Assembly: GCA_022828105.1 (NCBI GenBank)
Contig: JAJEJC010000008.1
Span: 186,001 to 250,000, forward strand
Source of the DNA: Dehalococcoidia bacterium
GTDB lineage: Bacteria > Chloroflexota > Dehalococcoidia > Bin125
Reading direction: 5' to 3'
DNA length: 64,000 bases
The stretch's first letter is position 1, and every line of letters begins with the position of its first letter. The notes beneath the pieces are model-generated. The model was not told where the DNA came from. It was given only the letters and a program-made list of their open reading frames with translations, and searched no databases. Shown piece after piece: positions 57,050 through 64,000 of the stretch. The position numbers and the translations under genes are program-made.

Positions 57050-57814
57050 ATGTCCGGACACGCCATCGACGCCAACCTCGTCCTGGTCCGCCACGGACAG
57101 AGCCGCTGGAACCTTGAGAACCGCTTCACCGGCTGGATCGACGTCGACCTGACGCCGCAAGGGATCGCCGAGGCGCATAGCGCGGGACGGCAGATTCGCG
57201 AAGCCGGCATCGAGTTCGATGCGGCCTGGACCTCGGTCCTGCAGCGCGCCATCCACACGCTCTGGATCATCCTCGACGAGATCAAAGCGCCATGGCTACC
57301 GGTTGGGCGGGACTGGCGACTGAACGAACGCCACTACGGAGCCCTGCAAGGATTGAACAAGGCAGAGACCGCAGCCGAGCACGGCGAACAGCAGGTGCAC
57401 ATCTGGCGTCGTTCCTATGACATCCCGCCGCCGCCGCTGGACAGCGACCATCCCGATCATCCACGTTTCGACCGCCGCTACGCACACACGCCCGCGGACG
57501 CATTGCCGGCCGCAGAGTCTCTCAAGCTGACGCTTGAGCGCGTGCTGCCCTGGTGGGAGTCCGTCGCCGCGCCGGCGCTCCGCGACGGTCGCCGACTGCT
57601 GGTCGCGGCGCACGGCAACAGCATCCGCGCGATCGTCAAGCACCTGGAGTCGATCTCCGACGAGGAGATCGTGGATCTGAACATCCCCACCGGCATGCCG
57701 CTGGCCTTTGCGCTCGACGCCGAGTTGCGGGTCGACGAGCGCGGCTACCTCGCGGGCGAGGAAGAGGCGGCCGCCGCAGCGGCAGCCGTGGCGGCGCAGG
57801 GCCGCGCGTCCTAG
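57050..57814 (+). CDS. gpmA: 2,3-bisphosphoglycerate-dependent phosphoglycerate mutase
   Basis: 254 aa. [20 protein letters not shown] carries the phospho-histidine (RHG), [16 protein letters not shown] and [14 protein letters not shown] complete the active site. It interconverts 3- and 2-phosphoglycerate. A GTG two codons before the ATG is possible but would put the -10 directly at the start. The tail ([17 protein letters not shown]) is an Ala-rich extension. Ends 4 nt into the convergent LLM gene. Confidence 0.95.
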   Translation: MSGHAIDANLVLVRHGQSRWNLENRFTGWIDVDLTPQGIAEAHSAGRQIREAGIEFDAAWTSVLQRAIHTLWIILDEIKAPWLPVGRDWRLNERHYGALQGLNKAETAAEHGEQQVHIWRRSYDIPPPPLDSDHPDHPRFDRRYAHTPADALPAAESLKLTLERVLPWWESVAAPALRDGRRLLVAAHGNSIRAIVKHLESISDEEIVDLNIPTGMPLAFALDAELRVDERGYLAGEEEAAAAAAAVAAQGRAS

Positions 57815-58683
57815 GCCGTGACCGCTTCGCGGTACTGACGCACTGCCTCGATGTGTGCGTCAATGTCGGCCAATCCCGCGTTCATCGTGGCGACCGAGAT
57901 GGCCGTCGCGCCGAGGTCGGACCAGCGCTGCGCGTGCGAGACCCACAGATCGGGATTGCCGCCGCGAATCTGCGCCTGCGGCTCGATGCCAAAGCTGTCC
58001 ACGTCGCGGCCGTTGTCCCGCAGGTAGCCGTGAATCGCCTCGACCATCGCCGCCGAGTCGGCGTTGGGCGCCCCGACCGGGAACCAGCCGTCGCCAATCT
58101 TCGCGGCGCGCCGCAGTTGCAGGTCGTGCGCGCCGCCGAACCAGACTTCGATCGGTCCACTCGGGCGCGGTTCGATCCCGGCCGCCGTGACCTTGTGGAA
58201 CTCGCCGTCGAAGTCGACCAGGTGGTTGGCCCAGAACTGCCGCATCAGCTCGATCTGTTCTTCCTGCCGCCGGCCCCGGTTGCGAAAGTTCTCGTTGAGC
58301 GCCTCGTACTCCACGTGGTTCCAGCCGCTGCCCACGCCCAGCCGGAAGCGGTTATCGGAGAGTACGGCCAACTGGGCGGCCTGCTTTGCGACCAGCGTGG
58401 TCTGGCGCTGAGGCAGAATCAACACGGCCGTCGCCAGCCCGAGGTTGCGCGTGCAGGCGGCGATGAATCCCAGCGTGACGAACACCTCGTGGAACGGATG
58501 CTCGTCGGTGTAGGGACCGGTCATCTGGTGGACCGCAGGATCCGCGCCCAACACGTGGTCGTAGATCAACAGGTGGTCGAATCCCATTCCCTCGACCGCC
58601 TGGGCATAGTCGCGGATCGCCGACGGGTCGGCGCCGATCTCGTTAGTCGGCAGCACTGCGCCCAGGGTCAAATCGATTGCCAT
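57811..58683 (-). CDS. LLM-class F420-dependent-type oxidoreductase
   Basis: 290 aa. [57 protein letters not shown] and [20 protein letters not shown] resemble the F420-dependent LLM subfamily. It is monocistronic, divergent from the malyl-CoA lyase gene. The fifth LLM enzyme in the window. Substrate unknown. Confidence 0.88.
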   Translation of the reverse strand: MAIDLTLGAVLPTNEIGADPSAIRDYAQAVEGMGFDHLLIYDHVLGADPAVHQMTGPYTDEHPFHEVFVTLGFIAACTRNLGLATAVLILPQRQTTLVAKQAAQLAVLSDNRFRLGVGSGWNHVEYEALNENFRNRGRRQEEQIELMRQFWANHLVDFDGEFHKVTAAGIEPRPSGPIEVWFGGAHDLQLRRAAKIGDGWFPVGAPNADSAAMVEAIHGYLRDNGRDVDSFGIEPQAQIRGGNPDLWVSHAQRWSDLGATAISVATMNAGLADIDAHIEAVRQYREAVTA

Positions 58684-58748
58684 GTCCGTCTCTTCTCACG
58701 CTTGCGTCGGTGTTCCGCAGAGTAGCGCCGAGACGGGACGCCCCTGTC

Positions 58749-58778
58749 TTGGCAGCTATCGAGAGCGCCCCATAGGCT
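58749..58778 (+). promoter_or_regulatory. Promoter TTGGCA-N18-TAGGCT for malyl-CoA lyase
   Basis: TTGGCA (58749-58754) and TAGGCT (58773-58778) are 18 nt apart, 26 nt before the ATG, followed by AGGAGA as ribosome binding site. Confidence 0.55.
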
Positions 58779-58804
58779 CTGATTTGTATCCAGGAGATCG
58801 ACTC

Positions 58805-59863
58805 ATGCCCACACCCCGACAGTTCTTCCGTCCCCTGGCGCTGGGCGCGCCGACGCCTCCGGTCGAGATTCCGACCTATCCCTCGCGGATGATTCACTTC
58901 TTCGATCCCTCCAACGAGCGGATTCGCAATCGGCTGCCTCAGCTCGCGCCGACGCTCGACATCCTCCTCGGCAATCTCGAGGACGCGATCCCGCCCAACG
59001 CCAAGGTGGCGGCGCGCGCCGGCTTGATCGAGGTCGGCCGGAGCCTCGATCTCGGCGCAACGAAGCTGTGGACGCGGGTCAACGCGGTCGACAGCCCCTG
59101 GTTCCTGGACGACATGCTGGAGTTGACCGCGGAGATCGGTAGCGTGCTCGACACGGTGATGCTGCCCAAGGTCAACGGGCCCCAGGAAATTCGCTTTCTC
59201 GACCAGTTGTTGGCCCAGCTTGAGGCTCGCAACGGCCTCTCCCGGCCGATCCTGATTCACGCAATCCTGGAAACAGCCGAGGGCGTCTCCAACGTCGAGG
59301 CAATCGCGCAGTCCAGTCCGCGGCTGCAGGGCATGAGCCTCGGACCGTCGGACCTCGCAGCCTCGCGACGGATGAAGACGACTCGGGTCGGCGGGCCGCA
59401 TCCCGGCTACGTCGTGCGCACCGACGCCGATCCCGCTGACGAAGCCGCGCCGCGCACGTCGTACATCCAGGACCCGTGGCACTACACGCTGGCCCGAATG
59501 GTCGACGCCTGCGCCGCGAACGAGATCTACTCGTTCTACGGACCGTTCGGAGACTTCTCCGATCCCGTCGGTTGCGAGGACCAGTTCCGCGCCGCCTTCA
59601 TTCTCGGCTGCGTCGGCGCCTGGACGCTGCACCCCAATCAGATTCCGATCGCCAAGGCCGTCTTCCGGCCCAATCCCGATGAGGTCTCGTTCGCGCGGCG
59701 GGTCGTCGCGGCGATGGAGGAAGCCGGCGGATCCGGCGGCGTGGCCGTCGTGGACGGCAAGATGCAGGACGACGCCACCTACAAGCAGTGCCGCGTCCTG
59801 CTCGACCTCGCCGAGATGCTGGCCGACAAGGATCCGGAGCTGGCCGCGCTCTACGCAGATTGA
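58805..59863 (+). CDS. mcl: L-malyl-CoA/beta-methylmalyl-CoA lyase (HpcH/HpaI-CitE family)
   Basis: 352 aa from ATG after AGGAGA. It follows the Chloroflexus malyl-CoA lyase closely from memory: GNLEDAIPPNAKVAARAGLI, LGPSDLAASRRMKTTRVGG, FYGPFGDFSDPVGCEDQFRA and MQDDATYKQCRVLLDLAEML. The fold is an aldolase-type barrel that cleaves malyl-CoA to acetyl-CoA and glyoxylate, or the methyl and citramalyl analogues. Active-site Glu/Asp segments (HAILETAEGV) are present. It stands alone, with no other 3-hydroxypropionate bicycle gene beside it, so it may serve carbon assimilation or C2/C3 acid catabolism rather than autotrophy. Confidence 0.9.
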   Translation: MPTPRQFFRPLALGAPTPPVEIPTYPSRMIHFFDPSNERIRNRLPQLAPTLDILLGNLEDAIPPNAKVAARAGLIEVGRSLDLGATKLWTRVNAVDSPWFLDDMLELTAEIGSVLDTVMLPKVNGPQEIRFLDQLLAQLEARNGLSRPILIHAILETAEGVSNVEAIAQSSPRLQGMSLGPSDLAASRRMKTTRVGGPHPGYVVRTDADPADEAAPRTSYIQDPWHYTLARMVDACAANEIYSFYGPFGDFSDPVGCEDQFRAAFILGCVGAWTLHPNQIPIAKAVFRPNPDEVSFARRVVAAMEEAGGSGGVAVVDGKMQDDATYKQCRVLLDLAEMLADKDPELAALYAD

Positions 59864-59873
59864 GCGTCGCCGC

Positions 59874-62630
59874 CTAGTTTGCGCGACCCCGCGAGGCGAG
59901 TTCCTCGTACTTCTGACCGGTGAGCCGTCGCATGATCTGCGCGGCGTACGTCGAGAGCGCCCACTTGCCGGCCATCGCAACCGCGACAGCGAACGCGATG
60001 ATCGCCCACTCGGCGGCAGAGAGCGGCGAGAAGTCGAAGAAGTTGCGCAGCGGCGGCGTGTAGAGCGTGAGTATGAACGCGCCGAGCAGCGCAACGCCGA
60101 AGAACGTGACCAGGGCCGGGCGCATCAGATTGTCGCGCGTCGCACCCTGGTAGCCGATCACCTCGACCATGTAAGCCAATCCAACGATGCCGATCGTGGT
60201 CGAAACCAGCGTGCGCGCGTCCTCGACCGGCCGACCAAGGATGCCCTCGGTCAGCAGGTGGACGCCCACCGCCGAGACCGCGAGCGCCAGAGAAGCGGGA
60301 ATCGCAAAGCGCATGGTTGAGGAGAGAAAGTCGCGGCCCGCGGCGCGCGGCGGTTTGGTCAGGGTGATGAACACCGCCGGGACGCCCAGCGTGAACAGCG
60401 CGGTCAGCGAACCATGCCGCGGGAGGAATGGAAACTCCAGCCCCATCATGTTTGAGATGAAGATGATCAGGAACGCGTAGAAGCTCTTGGTGACGAATAG
60501 CTTGGAGAGCTGCGAGGCATTGCCGAGCACGCTCTGCGCGATCTCGGTGCCCTGCACCAGCGCCTCGAACGAGTCCTTGCGCAGCACAATTGACGCGACG
60601 CCCTTGGCGGTGTTTGCGCCCGACTCCATCGCCACGCCGACATCGGCCTGGCGCAGAGCGCGCACATCGTTGGCGCCGTCTCCAACCATGGCCACGTAGT
60701 GGCCGTTGTCCTGCAGCGCCTTCACGATCTGTTCCTTCTGCTGCGGAGCAATCCGACCGAAGACCGAGTTCTCTTCTACCGCGTCGGCCAGTTCGTCCTC
60801 CGAGAGCCTCGCCAGCTCGCTCCCGCTGATCAGCCCGCCTTCGAGCCGGATGCCGAGCTGCTGCACAAGGGCGGCGACCGTCGCCGGATTGTCGCCGCTG
60901 ATGATCTTCGGTTCGATCTCAATCTCGTTCATCATCCGGAAGGCACTGGCGATCTCGGGTCGCAGCTCGTCGGCCACGGTGATCAACGCCACCATTCGCA
61001 AGCGCGGCAGCGTATCGGTCTCGGCGTCGGGCATGGCCGCGGCCTCAGCGAAGACCACGCCGCGCAAGCCGTGCTGCGCGGCGCGTTCGTACTCCGCAAG
61101 CAGCTCTTCGCGGACATCGGAGTCCTCGCCCTCCGTGCGCAGCAGGCGCTCCGGCGCACCAAGCACGAAGACTCGATCCTCGCCGCCCAGCCGCAGACGC
61201 GCGGCGCTCCAGCGACGCTCGGAGTTGAAGGGCTCGTCGGCGACGGATTCCGCGCTGTTCGTCTGGGGCGCGAAGGACGCGGCGAGCGCCTGGGCCGTGC
61301 GATTATTGGCCGAGGTTGAGACCGCGAAGGCCCCCAGCCAGCCGGCCAGCGCGCGTCCGCCTGGAGCCCAGCGAATGTCGTCGACCCGCAGTCGATTGGC
61401 GGTGATCGTTCCGGTCTTGTCGAGGCAGATGGTGTCGAGGTAGTTGAGCGCCTCGACGGCCGTGTTGTCCTGCACGATCGCGCCCAGTCGCGAGACGCGC
61501 AGCGCTCCCACCGCAAACGCGACAGTGAAGCCGAGCATCAGCCCCTCGGGCACGACCGATGTGGCGGTCGCGATCGTCGCCTTGACGGCCTCGTCGAACT
61601 CGCGGCCGGTGATCAGGAACGAGATCAGGATCAACATGCCCAGAATCGCCGTGCCGACAATCAGGCCGTCGAGAATGCGCTTGAAGCGGAGCTGCAACGG
61701 AGTCTCGGTGCGGGTCAACTCGCGTGCGTCGCGAGTCTCGCGCACGGCGCGAGACTGGTCGCCGACCCGGGCGGCGCGGTAGTAACACGAACCGCCGACG
61801 CAGAATGCGCCCGACTCGAGATCGTCGCCCGGCCCTCGGCGAACGGAGCTCGTCTCGCCGGTCAGGATCGACTCGTCAAGCTCGGCCACGTCCCAGACCA
61901 CGGGACCATCGGCGACGACTTGATCGCCGCTGCGCAGCACCACGAGGTCGTCCTCAACCACGCCCGTGGCCGGCACTTCTGTCTCTTCGCCCTCGCGGAC
62001 GACGGTGGCGGACGGCGCCGTCAGCGCAACCAGCTGGCGCAGCTTGCGCGTCGCGCGTAGCTCTTGGAAGGTGCCGACCAGCACATTGGCCAGGACGACC
62101 ATGCCGACGAACGCCGCGTCCTGGAGGTGATCGGTCTTCTGTTCGGTCACCGCCAGCACGAGCAGGATGCCGATCAGGCCGAAGAGGATCAGGTTGAAGT
62201 AGGTGAAAACGTTGGAGACGACGACATCGACATCGCTGCGCTGCTTCGACGTGTCCTGGTTGATCCGTCCGTCGACGACGCGCTGGGCGACTTCGGCGCG
62301 GCTCAATCCGTTCAAGTCGGGAGGCTCGCTCGGTTCGACGCGAACAGGCCGCGCCACCGGGAGCGCTTCACCGCTCTCCTCCAACAGCGACTCCAGCAGC
62401 GCCGGCGGCTCGGCGGACAGCGGAGCGGGCGGGGCGTCGATCGGCTCGCCGGGCCAATCGGACAACCAGCCGCGCTCGGCTCGTCCCTCAAGTTCATCCA
62501 GCGCGGCGCTGACTCGGGCCAGGGACTCAGGGTCGAGCGGTGGTTGACCCTCCTCCAGTGCGGCGAGGTCGAACTGCAGCGGCGAGTCGTCCAGTGGGTC
62601 GTCTGGGAGAGACCAGGAGTCGCTGACCAT
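59874..62630 (-). CDS. P-type cation ATPase, CtpE-like
   Basis: 918 aa. P-type landmarks are ESILTGETSSV (A domain), VVPEGLMLGFTVAFA (M4), CLDKTGTITANRL with phospho-Asp404, and GDGANDVRALR. Closest recognisable group is mycobacterial CtpE (Ca2+ uptake), which shares GLSRAEVAQRVVDGRINQ and NVFTYFNLIL. An N-terminal 105-residue acidic, Pro-rich extension (SEPPALLESLLEESGE) is unusual; CtpE is about 800 aa. A leaderless-type -10 lies at 62637-62642. Convergent with mcl (10 nt). The ion is inferred. Confidence 0.88.
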   Translation of the reverse strand: MVSDSWSLPDDPLDDSPLQFDLAALEEGQPPLDPESLARVSAALDELEGRAERGWLSDWPGEPIDAPPAPLSAEPPALLESLLEESGEALPVARPVRVEPSEPPDLNGLSRAEVAQRVVDGRINQDTSKQRSDVDVVVSNVFTYFNLILFGLIGILLVLAVTEQKTDHLQDAAFVGMVVLANVLVGTFQELRATRKLRQLVALTAPSATVVREGEETEVPATGVVEDDLVVLRSGDQVVADGPVVWDVAELDESILTGETSSVRRGPGDDLESGAFCVGGSCYYRAARVGDQSRAVRETRDARELTRTETPLQLRFKRILDGLIVGTAILGMLILISFLITGREFDEAVKATIATATSVVPEGLMLGFTVAFAVGALRVSRLGAIVQDNTAVEALNYLDTICLDKTGTITANRLRVDDIRWAPGGRALAGWLGAFAVSTSANNRTAQALAASFAPQTNSAESVADEPFNSERRWSAARLRLGGEDRVFVLGAPERLLRTEGEDSDVREELLAEYERAAQHGLRGVVFAEAAAMPDAETDTLPRLRMVALITVADELRPEIASAFRMMNEIEIEPKIISGDNPATVAALVQQLGIRLEGGLISGSELARLSEDELADAVEENSVFGRIAPQQKEQIVKALQDNGHYVAMVGDGANDVRALRQADVGVAMESGANTAKGVASIVLRKDSFEALVQGTEIAQSVLGNASQLSKLFVTKSFYAFLIIFISNMMGLEFPFLPRHGSLTALFTLGVPAVFITLTKPPRAAGRDFLSSTMRFAIPASLALAVSAVGVHLLTEGILGRPVEDARTLVSTTIGIVGLAYMVEVIGYQGATRDNLMRPALVTFFGVALLGAFILTLYTPPLRNFFDFSPLSAAEWAIIAFAVAVAMAGKWALSTYAAQIMRRLTGQKYEELASRGRAN

Positions 62631-62636
62631 ATGTCA

Positions 62637-62642
62637 AGTCTA
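62637..62642 (-). promoter_or_regulatory. Leaderless-type -10 box (TAGACT) for the P-type ATPase
   Basis: TAGACT on the minus strand ends 6 nt before the ATG at 62630. Confidence 0.45.
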
Positions 62643-62664
62643 GAGAGCTTCGGAATCGGCTCGG

Positions 62665-63534
62665 TCAGTCGTTCAGCGCCCGCTCAAGGCCGGCGAGCCG
62701 CTCGGCGCGGCGGGTGGCGCTGCGGCCTCGGCGCGACTCGACGATGCCCCAGAGCAACGCCAGGGCGAACACCGCCGCCTGCACCAGTACGACCGTCGCA
62801 CCTGAGGAGACATCGACAAACCAGGATACGTACACGCCGACTAATCCGGTCAGCGCGCCAATCGCGACGGCAATCAGGAACATACGCGGGAAGGAGTCGG
62901 TCAGCATCCGCGCCACGACCGGCGGGATCACCAGCGCGGCGGCAATCAACGTGACGCCCAGCACCTGCAGCGCGGCCACGACGGTCGCCGCGAGGATCAG
63001 CGAGAAGATCACCTCGACCCAACGCACGGGAATGCCGTACGCCGTTGCGACATCCTGGTCGAAGGTGATGAAGACCAGTTGCTTCCAGAACAGAAAGAGC
63101 ACAATCGAGATCAGCAGGATCATTGCGACGGTCATCCACAGGTCTTGCGAGGTGATGCCGAGGATTTCGCCGAACAGGGCGGCTTCGAAGTCGCGTGTGA
63201 AACTCCGCGCCCGCGAGATCACGGCGATGCCGATGGCGAAGGCGGCGGTGGTCACGATACCGATCGCGGCGTCGCCGCCAATCTGCCGGCGACGCGCCGC
63301 CTGATTGATCAGGAAGACTGAAAATGCGCCCCAGATGCTTGCGCCGAGGAAGAAGTTGACGCCCAGCGTGAACGACACCACGGCACCGCCGAAGATGCTG
63401 TGCGCGAGTCCGTGTCCGATGTAGGCAAGGCGGCGCAGGATCACGAACACGCCGACCGCCGCGGTCACGCCGCCAACCAGCGAGGCGGCGATCATGGCGC
63501 GCTGCATGAATCCGAACTCGAACGGCTCAAGCAT
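62665..63534 (-). CDS. znuB: Metal ABC transporter permease (ZnuB-like)
   Basis: 289 aa. FMQRAMIAASLVGGVTAAVG, VILRRLAYIGHGLAHSIFGG and VTLIAAALVIPPVVARML are ABC-3 family (PF00950) hallmarks; about eight helices. It imports zinc or manganese together with the ATPase whose end overlaps its start by 8 nt. The C-terminal tail (RGRSATRRAERLAGL) is basic. The substrate-binding gene is not in the window; the metal is not certain. Confidence 0.88.
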   Translation of the reverse strand: MLEPFEFGFMQRAMIAASLVGGVTAAVGVFVILRRLAYIGHGLAHSIFGGAVVSFTLGVNFFLGASIWGAFSVFLINQAARRRQIGGDAAIGIVTTAAFAIGIAVISRARSFTRDFEAALFGEILGITSQDLWMTVAMILLISIVLFLFWKQLVFITFDQDVATAYGIPVRWVEVIFSLILAATVVAALQVLGVTLIAAALVIPPVVARMLTDSFPRMFLIAVAIGALTGLVGVYVSWFVDVSSGATVVLVQAAVFALALLWGIVESRRGRSATRRAERLAGLERALND

Positions 63535-64000
63535 CGTCGTGGTCCGGGGCGGCGATCACCTCGACCTCGCCCAGGGGCACGGCTTCGCCCTCGTGCGCGC
63601 CGGGCGCTTCCTCGGGCACGGGCAGCACGTAGGTCTCGTGACCACTGCGGACCACCAGCATCGGCTGTCCGTAGGCGCGTTCCAGCACCGCCGGCTGCAG
63701 CACCTCGGAGGGCGGGCCGTCGGCCAGCACGGTCTCCTCGCCCAGCGCGATCAGCCGAGGCAGATGCGAGGCGACGCCGTTCAGGTCGTGCGTGGTCAGC
63801 ACGACCGTCACGCCGGCATGATTGAGGCCGGCCAACTGGTGCAGAATCTCGTGCCGAGTCTTGATGTCGACGCCGGATGTGGGCTCGTCGAGCAGGAGCA
63901 GGTCGGGCGATCCAACCAGTGCGCGGCCGAGGAAGGACCGCTGCTGTTGCCCGCCGGAGAGGGCGCGGATCGGCCGGTGGGCGAACTCGGAGATGCCGAG
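63527..64000 (-). CDS. znuC: Metal ABC transporter ATPase (ZnuC-like), N-terminus outside the window
   Basis: Only the C-terminal ~157 residues are present, in an open frame to the window end. The signature ALSGGQQQRSFLGRAL, Walker B PDLLLLDEPTSGVD, and the H-loop LTTHDLNGV are visible. The C-terminus (VLPVPEEAPGAHEGE) is an acidic extension. Its stop lies 8 nt inside znuB. Confidence 0.88.
   Translation of the reverse strand, partial: LGISEFAHRPIRALSGGQQQRSFLGRALVGSPDLLLLDEPTSGVDIKTRHEILHQLAGLNHAGVTVVLTTHDLNGVASHLPRLIALGEETVLADGPPSEVLQPAVLERAYGQPMLVVRSGHETYVLPVPEEAPGAHEGEAVPLGEVEVIAAPDHDDA

Overview
The window is a GC-rich, tightly packed bacterial chromosome segment with about 57 protein genes (two of them cut by the window edges) and no rRNA or tRNA gene that I could see. 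The gene content points to a Chloroflexota lineage of the SAR202/Dehalococcoidia type: five luciferase-like (LLM) flavin monooxygenases in 64 kb, a malyl-CoA lyase very like the Chloroflexus enzyme, Gln-rich lipoprotein linkers on solute-binding proteins, and a SUF operon with a Rieske gene and a SufR-type repressor. No mobile element, CRISPR array or prophage was seen. The lineage call is inference from gene families and was not tested by phylogeny.

Layout. 1-6.6 kb: beta-propeller protein (partial), acyl-CoA dehydrogenase, class B penicillin-binding protein, small zincin, glycerate kinase with a tiny membrane protein. 6.6-12.8 kb: small zinc-ribbon and membrane proteins, then two convergent operons, mtaB-scpB-DUF503 (+) and alcohol dehydrogenase-rodZ-like-rimO (-), then rpsT. 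12.9-21.2 kb: murJ, a zinc-ribbon protein, a 103-aa protein overlapping ileS, ileS, a YihY-type membrane protein, proB. 21.3-30.4 kb: alpha/beta hydrolase, an SsuD-like monooxygenase paired with an arylsulfotransferase, acetyltransferase, LLM enzyme plus oligopeptide-type binding lipoprotein, DegV and an acetoacetate-decarboxylase-like protein. 30.5-39.6 kb: MFS transporter, then sufR-sufC-sufB-sufD-Rieske-sufS-sufU-sufT on the minus strand, preceded by an orphan HmuV-type ATPase. 39.7-47.0 kb: metallo-beta-lactamase fold protein, 4-Cys peptide, AI-2E-type permease, Ca/Na exchanger, two crotonases, EEP nuclease/phosphatase and a cation/proton antiporter. 47.1-57 kb: tandem LLM paralogues, a lipoprotein carrying two fused LivK-type domains, a third LivK-type protein, and a convergent hit-livG-livF-livH-livM operon. 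57-64 kb: gpmA, LLM enzyme, malyl-CoA lyase, CtpE-like P-type ATPase and ZnuB/ZnuC-type metal ABC transporter (cut by the window end).

Themes. Housekeeping blocks alternate with catabolic and uptake modules: LLM oxygenases, crotonases, acyl-CoA dehydrogenase and CoA lyase together with two kinds of substrate-binding lipoproteins suggest oxidation of organic (including organosulfur) compounds. Metal and Fe-S functions cluster as suf + HmuV and as CtpE-like + ZnuBC.

The most unusual observations are: (i) an isoleucyl-tRNA synthetase with GVHH in place of the HIGH signature, an arrangement linked to mupirocin hyper-resistance in other IleRS2 enzymes; (ii) an 851-aa lipoprotein with two complete branched-chain-type binding domains beside a third copy and one Liv transporter; (iii) a livH whose only well-placed start is ATA; (iv) at least ten genes whose -10 box lies 6-8 nt before the start codon, implying widespread leaderless transcription; (v) a four-copy palindromic intergenic repeat with compensatory stem changes.
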